Shown here piece by piece: positions 49,613 to 53,506 of a DNA stretch of 53,506 bases. The stretch is from Microvirga tunisiensis (GTDB lineage Bacteria; Pseudomonadota; Alphaproteobacteria; Rhizobiales; Beijerinckiaceae). The stretch spans positions 1 to 53,506 of the forward strand of contig NZ_VOSK01000021.1 of NCBI RefSeq assembly GCF_009296175.1. Reading direction: 5' to 3'. A model generated the notes under the pieces. It saw only the letters and a list, made by a program, of their open reading frames with translations. It was not told where the DNA came from and did not search any database. The position numbers and the translations under genes were made by a program. Numbering within the stretch: position 1 is the stretch's first letter; each line of letters begins with the position of its first letter.

Positions 49613-49963
49613 TTACTTGGCCGCGATGACGGCGATCTCGACCTTGAAGGCGGGAGTGGCGAGCTTCGCCTCGACGGTGGCGCGGGCCGGGGTGTTGCCG
49701 GCCGACACCCAGGCATCCCACACGGCATTCATCTCCTGGAACGTGCCCATGTCGGTGAGCCAGATATTGGCCATCAGGATCTTCGACTTGTCGGTGCCGG
49801 CCTCAGCCAGCAGGCTGTCGATGATCGCGAGGATTTCCGTCGTCTGCTCGGTGACGCTTTGCCCGGCGCTCTGGTTGGCGACCTGGCCGGCGAGATAGAC
49901 CGTGTTGCCGTGAACGACGGCGCCGCTCATCCGCGGGCCGGGCTTGATGCGTTGAATCGTCAT
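49613..49963 (-). CDS. RidA/YjgF family protein
   Basis: 116-residue trimeric enamine/imine deaminase family. VYLAGQVANQSAGQSV, ILMANIWLTDMGTFQEMNAVWDAW and the signature ARATVEAKLATPAFKVEIAV are present with the substrate Arg. Likely role: clearing reactive 2-aminoacrylate. A stand-alone gene in a run of three small genes. Confidence 0.93.
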   Translation of the reverse strand: MTIQRIKPGPRMSGAVVHGNTVYLAGQVANQSAGQSVTEQTTEILAIIDSLLAEAGTDKSKILMANIWLTDMGTFQEMNAVWDAWVSAGNTPARATVEAKLATPAFKVEIAVIAAK

Positions 49964-50044
49964 GGGATGTCCTTGTGCCTTTTGCAGAACAAGTGGAACC
50001 TGCCTTTTCGGGGGCAGGGGACCTCAGGTCAAGCGCATCCTGCG

Positions 50045-50659
50045 TCAATAGAGGGTTGTCCGCTGCCTTTCCGGCAGTTCCTTGTCGTAAGCTTCGCCGC
50101 CCACCTGGTTGTTCGACAAGGCCGCGAGGATCTGGCCGGCGCTCGGCAATGAGCCGCGCGCCACATGCTTCTGCGGATTCCACAGCTCCGAGCGCAGGAT
50201 CGCGCGGGCGCATTGGAAATACACCGCTTCGACCATGATCGCGATCACCGATTTCGGCGCCTTGCCGTCGATGGCGAAGCTTTCGAGCAGGGTTGGTTCG
50301 ACCGAAATCCTGGCACGGCCATTGACGCGCAGGGTCTCGCCGATGCCGGGAATCAGGAACAGCAGCGCCACGCTCGGATCGCGCACGATGTTGCGCAGGG
50401 AATCGATGCGGTTGTTGCCGCGCCGGTCCGGCAGCAACAGGGTTTTTTCGTCCCGCACGCGCACGAAGCCCGGTCCATCGCCGCGCGGCGAGCAATCGAG
50501 CCCCTCCGGCCCCCGGGTGGCCAAGGCTACGAAGGGCGCGGCCTCGATGAAGGCCCCGTATTCGGGCACGACCCGATCCGTCTCCTTCAGCAGCGAGCCC
50601 TTGTTGATCTCGCCGTAAACGGCTTCAAGTTCGGAGAGGGTGGTGATTGTGGTGGACAT
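50045..50659 (-). CDS. Pyridoxamine 5'-phosphate oxidase-fold (PPOX) FMN-dependent protein
   Basis: 204 residues with a split-barrel FMN domain: APFVALATRGPEGLDCSPRG, FVRVRDEKTLLLPDRRGNNR, DPSVALLFLIPGIGETLRVNG. This resembles the MSMEG_1061-type PPOX group, whose reaction is not settled. ATG 50659 is the family start. Divergent from the adenylate cyclase over 113 bases. Confidence 0.85.
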   Translation of the reverse strand: MSTTITTLSELEAVYGEINKGSLLKETDRVVPEYGAFIEAAPFVALATRGPEGLDCSPRGDGPGFVRVRDEKTLLLPDRRGNNRIDSLRNIVRDPSVALLFLIPGIGETLRVNGRARISVEPTLLESFAIDGKAPKSVIAIMVEAVYFQCARAILRSELWNPQKHVARGSLPSAGQILAALSNNQVGGEAYDKELPERQRTTLY

Positions 50660-50772
50660 GTCTCGAGGAGCCGGTGCAGGGAACGTGATTTGACAATCGA
50701 CACCTTGGTGCAACTGCATAGCTGCCGGCAAGCCCGAAAGCCTTTGAGGCTGGTCCGGTGTGAAAGACGCGT

Positions 50773-52455
50773 ATGAATAGTTTTCAAGGCAAACCGACAC
50801 CTGAGGCAGCGGTCTCCGAGATCCACATCCGGACGCGCGAGATCCGCCTGGTCACGGGCCTCGTGCTTAGTGCCTTTCTCCTCACCCATTTTTCCAACCA
50901 TGCCCTCGGCCTCGTTTCGGTCGACGCGATGGAGGCCGGACGCACCTGGTTCAACCGCCTGTGGCGAAACCCCATCGGCACCGTGATCCTGTACGGGTCG
51001 GTTCTCGTGCATTTCCTGCTGGCGCTGCTGGCGCTCTACCGGCGGCGGACCCTGCGCATGCCCTTTCGCGAGGCGGCGCAGCTGATCCTCGGCCTGAGCC
51101 TGCCGTTTCTCCTGATCGGCCACGTGGTCGGAACCCGGATCGAATGGGCCCTGACCGGGCACGATTCCGGCTATCCCGAAGTGGTTCGAAATCTCTGGAT
51201 CCTCAATCCGGAAATCGGCGCCCGGCAAGCCGCTGCCCTCGTCATCGCCTGGCTGCACGGATGCCTCGGGATCTATTTCTGGCTGCGCCCGAAAACCTGG
51301 TTCCCGCGCTCCGCGCTGCTTCTCTACACGGGCGCCGTTCTCGTCCCGGTTCTCGCGCTGCTCGGCTTTGCGGAGGCCGGGAGGGAGATCGCCGAAGCGC
51401 CGGAGCAGTTTACCCGGATTCCGGCTCCTCCCACCTCTGACATCCTGCCCATGTTCGGCCCTGGCCTCTATGCCGCCTTCGGAGGACTGATCGTGGCCAC
51501 GCTGGCCGCCCGTTTTCTCCGCAGGGTGCCCTTATGGTCGCGGCGGGTGCGCGTCTTCTATCCCGGCGACCAGGTCGCCACCGTGCCGCTCGGCTTCAGC
51601 GTGCTGGAAGCAAGCCGCAGCGCCGGCATTCCGCACATCTCGGTCTGTGGCGGACGAGGACGCTGCTCCACCTGCCGGGTGAGGGTGCTCGATGGCCATC
51701 AGAGGCAACCGCCGCCGAGCGCGCAGGAGCGCGGTACGCTCGCGCGCATCAAGGCCGGTCCCCATGTGAGGCTTGCCTGCCAGTTCAGGCCGTCCCACGA
51801 CGTGTCGGTCGTGCCGATCCTGTCCACGGGGCGCAACGGCGTGACCTCCCTCGTGCGCAGCGGCAGGGCCCAGGGGCAGGAGCAGGAGATCGCGGTGCTG
51901 TTCTGCGATCTGCGCGGCTTCACGAGCCTTGCCGAACGGCGCCTGCCGTTCGATACGGTCTTCATCCTCAACCGCTATTTCGAGGCGGTGGGCGAGTCCG
52001 TCGAGGAAGCGGGCGGCTATATCGACAAGTTCATCGGTGACGGTGTGCTCGCCCTCTTCGGCCTCAAGGCCTCGCCGCAGCAGGCGGCGAAACAGGCGCT
52101 CGATGCCGCGCTCCGGATCAAGGCGGCGCTCGTGCATCTCAACGAGGAATACGAGAGCGAGTTCGAGCACCCGCTGAAGATCGCCATGGGGCTCCACGCC
52201 GGTCCCGCCATCGTCGGGCAGATGGGTTACGGCCAGGCCACGAGCCTGACCGCCGTGGGCGACACCATCAACGCCGCAAGCCGCCTCGAAGGGCTCGCCA
52301 AGGAACTCAACGTCGAACTCGTGATCTCCGAGGACCTCGCCTCCCGCGCCGGCCTCGACCTCTCCGACCGCGACCGCCAGATCGTCCAGATCCGCGGCCG
52401 CGCGGCGCCCCTGGGGAGCTGGATCATCCCGCAAGCGGACAGCCTCTCTCGCTGA
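50773..52455 (+). CDS. Membrane adenylate cyclase with haem-type anchor and 2Fe-2S domain (CyaC-like)
   Basis: 560 residues in three parts. Residues ~25-250: about six membrane helices with histidines H39, H43, H80, H117 and H162, like the diheme succinate-dehydrogenase-type anchor of Sinorhizobium CyaC. Residues ~255-350: an adrenodoxin-type 2Fe-2S domain, C292-x5-C298-x2-C301 and C336 (VCGGRGRCSTC, LACQFRP). Residues ~373-550: class III cyclase with metal Asp379 and Asp423 (FCDLRGFT, DKFIGDG), the adenine-type Lys419 and TAVGDTINAASRLEG. It would make cAMP in response to quinone or redox state; redox control is inferred. Two metal centres before the cyclase make it stand out. Confidence 0.85.
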   Translation: MNSFQGKPTPEAAVSEIHIRTREIRLVTGLVLSAFLLTHFSNHALGLVSVDAMEAGRTWFNRLWRNPIGTVILYGSVLVHFLLALLALYRRRTLRMPFREAAQLILGLSLPFLLIGHVVGTRIEWALTGHDSGYPEVVRNLWILNPEIGARQAAALVIAWLHGCLGIYFWLRPKTWFPRSALLLYTGAVLVPVLALLGFAEAGREIAEAPEQFTRIPAPPTSDILPMFGPGLYAAFGGLIVATLAARFLRRVPLWSRRVRVFYPGDQVATVPLGFSVLEASRSAGIPHISVCGGRGRCSTCRVRVLDGHQRQPPPSAQERGTLARIKAGPHVRLACQFRPSHDVSVVPILSTGRNGVTSLVRSGRAQGQEQEIAVLFCDLRGFTSLAERRLPFDTVFILNRYFEAVGESVEEAGGYIDKFIGDGVLALFGLKASPQQAAKQALDAALRIKAALVHLNEEYESEFEHPLKIAMGLHAGPAIVGQMGYGQATSLTAVGDTINAASRLEGLAKELNVELVISEDLASRAGLDLSDRDRQIVQIRGRAAPLGSWIIPQADSLSR

Positions 52456-52529
52456 CACAAAAGAGCAGGATTTATCAAAGGCGCTCCGCTTAAGGTTGGT
52501 TCAACGACCTTGAAGACGGATGCCGCGCA

Positions 52530-53378
52530 ATGGAACAAGCGACTTCTGAAAGCTATGCGAGCCGCCTCACGCGGGTATCCGCCTACATCCACGATCATCT
52601 GGACGAGGAACTCAGCCTCGACGTGCTCGCCAGAATCGCATGCCTCTCCCCCTATCACTGGCACCGGATCTACCACGCTCATTTCGGCGAAACGGTTGCG
52701 GCCACCGTCCGGCGCTTGCGATTGCAGCGCGCCGCCGCCGATCTCGCCCATACCGACAGGCCGATCCTGAAAGTGGCGGAGCGGGCCGGCTATGACAGCC
52801 AGGCGGCGTTTACGCGCGCCTTCTGTGCTGCCTTCGGCCTGCCTCCTGCCAGATATCGCGAGGTCGGCAATCACTCCGTCTTCAAAGCCAGCACGCCACA
52901 AGGAGTCCATGTCATGTATGATGTCGGCATCACGACCATTGCTCCAAAGTCCCTGATCGCCGTCGAGCATCGCGGTTCCTACATGGCTATCGGCAAGAGC
53001 TTCGACCTGCTCTTCACGACGCTCGCGCACCGCAACCTGATCAGGCCTGACCTGCGCATGGTCGGCGTCTATCTCGACGATCCGACGAGTGTTCCCGAAG
53101 CCGAATGGAGGTCGCAGGCCTGTGTCGTCGTGGATGAGCCCATGACTGTCGAAGCACCTCTTTTCAGCACGCACATTCAGGGCGGCGATCATGCAGTGCT
53201 GAAATATAAAGGTCCTTACGGGGACATGCGCGCGGCCTATGACTGGCTCTATGGCCAGTGGCTTCCCTCGTCGGGGTGTGACGCCGCCGATGCGCCGGTC
53301 TTCGAGCATTATCTCGACAGCCCGCGCGACACGCCGCCGACCGAGCTGCGGACGGACATCTACCTACCGCTGAAGTAA
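52530..53378 (+). CDS. AraC-family regulator with GyrI-like effector domain
   Basis: 282 residues. The N-terminal two-HTH AraC domain (AYIHDHLDEELSLDVLARIA, LSPYHWHRIYHAHFGET, GYDSQAAFTRAFCAAFGLPP) is followed by a GyrI/SAICAR-like effector-binding domain (GITTIAPKSLIAVEHRGSYM, HAVLKYKGPYGDMRAAYDWLY). This is the SoxS/Rob relative type with a ligand pocket, often for multidrug or oxidant response. ATG 52530. It follows the cyclase by 74 bases; linkage is not proven. Confidence 0.9.
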   Translation: MEQATSESYASRLTRVSAYIHDHLDEELSLDVLARIACLSPYHWHRIYHAHFGETVAATVRRLRLQRAAADLAHTDRPILKVAERAGYDSQAAFTRAFCAAFGLPPARYREVGNHSVFKASTPQGVHVMYDVGITTIAPKSLIAVEHRGSYMAIGKSFDLLFTTLAHRNLIRPDLRMVGVYLDDPTSVPEAEWRSQACVVVDEPMTVEAPLFSTHIQGGDHAVLKYKGPYGDMRAAYDWLYGQWLPSSGCDAADAPVFEHYLDSPRDTPPTELRTDIYLPLK

Positions 53379-53403
53379 GGTACGCATCCGAGGTGGGCCG
53401 CCT

Positions 53404-53506
53404 TGTAGGAATTGTCGGATTTGGCACTGACTGTCCTTATTGACGTCAAAAAGGACAGTGCGGCTATGGATCGAGTTGAGATTGTCGATACGGGTCGGCG
53501 TCGTCG
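53404..53506 (+). mobile_element. Left end of a probable IS66-family element
   Basis: The last ~100 bases look like an IS66 end: a GTAGGAATTGTCGG candidate left terminus near 53405, an inverted repeat ACTGTCCTT (53430-53438) / AAGGACAGT (53451-53459), then a start codon for an accessory-type ORF. The right end lies outside the window. Confidence 0.5.
53466..53506 (+). CDS. IS66-family accessory protein TnpA, N-terminus (partial)
   Basis: ATG at 53466 begins MDRVEIVDTGRRR, running off the window end. The start resembles IS66-type TnpA proteins (short DNA-binding protein before TnpB and the transposase), which commonly begin with a Val/Ile-Glu-x-x-x-Gly-x-Arg-Arg-Arg pattern. Only 13 residues are visible, so the family call is tentative. 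Confidence 0.5.
   Translation, partial: MDRVEIVDTGRRR

Overview
The window is an ordinary-looking, GC-rich (roughly 63-65%) chromosomal segment of an alphaproteobacterium. Gene order (ftsK-lolA-xth; mnmE-mnmG-rsmG-parA-parB; rho-hemJ-hemE-origin-ppsR-maf-aroE-coaE-dnaQ-secB; hisB-H-A-F-E; hslVU), a CenR-type response regulator, an HWE histidine kinase, a BA14K-like protein and CtrA-type boxes point to Hyphomicrobiales (Rhizobiales). A Methylobacteriaceae/Microvirga-like host is my guess; the sequence does not prove the genus.

Layout. 1-7.4 kb: end of ftsK, lolA, xth, an HWE kinase and a chemoreceptor that each carry a single-base frameshift, a cyclic-nucleotide-binding protein with a CenR-like regulator, and an L,D-transpeptidase. 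7.6-12.8 kb: ABC-F ATPase, LysR regulator divergent from an aldo/keto reductase, a secreted protein of unknown function, and YggS. 13-17.2 kb: leuS-lptE-holA operon. 17.4-23.3 kb: parB, parA, rsmG, mnmG, mnmE on the minus strand with two perfect parS sites. 23.4-29 kb: a DUF255 thioredoxin-fold protein, Lrp regulator, DMT exporter, a tiny membrane protein, rho. 29.2-31.5 kb: a frameshifted GNAT-like gene, hemJ, hemE. 31.5-31.86 kb: probable chromosomal replication origin. 31.86-35.5 kb: ppsR-maf-aroE-coaE-dnaQ. 35.7-40.4 kb: secB, then timA-like-mltA-smr-xre and adenosine kinase. 40.6-46 kb: histidine operon with coaA. 46.1-49.6 kb: hslVU, an endonuclease III homologue and a BA14K-like protein. 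49.6-53.4 kb: RidA, a PPOX protein, a membrane redox-type adenylate cyclase and an AraC/GyrI regulator. The last ~100 bp look like the left end of an IS66-family element.

How it fits together: the segment holds the replication origin and centromere system within about 14 kb (origin at ~31.7 kb, parS at 19.8 and 21.9 kb, parAB beside them), with housekeeping genes for translation, tRNA modification, haem, CoA, histidine and envelope assembly around them. Gene gaps are strewn with dispersed palindromic repeats of at least three families. I did not find a defence island, CRISPR array, prophage, rRNA or tRNA. The most useful observations are the origin with its CtrA boxes, three G-run frameshifts, an in-frame 15-bp minisatellite, a hairpin between convergent genes holding both stop codons, a possible leader peptide upstream of the ABC-F gene, and the multi-domain redox adenylate cyclase.
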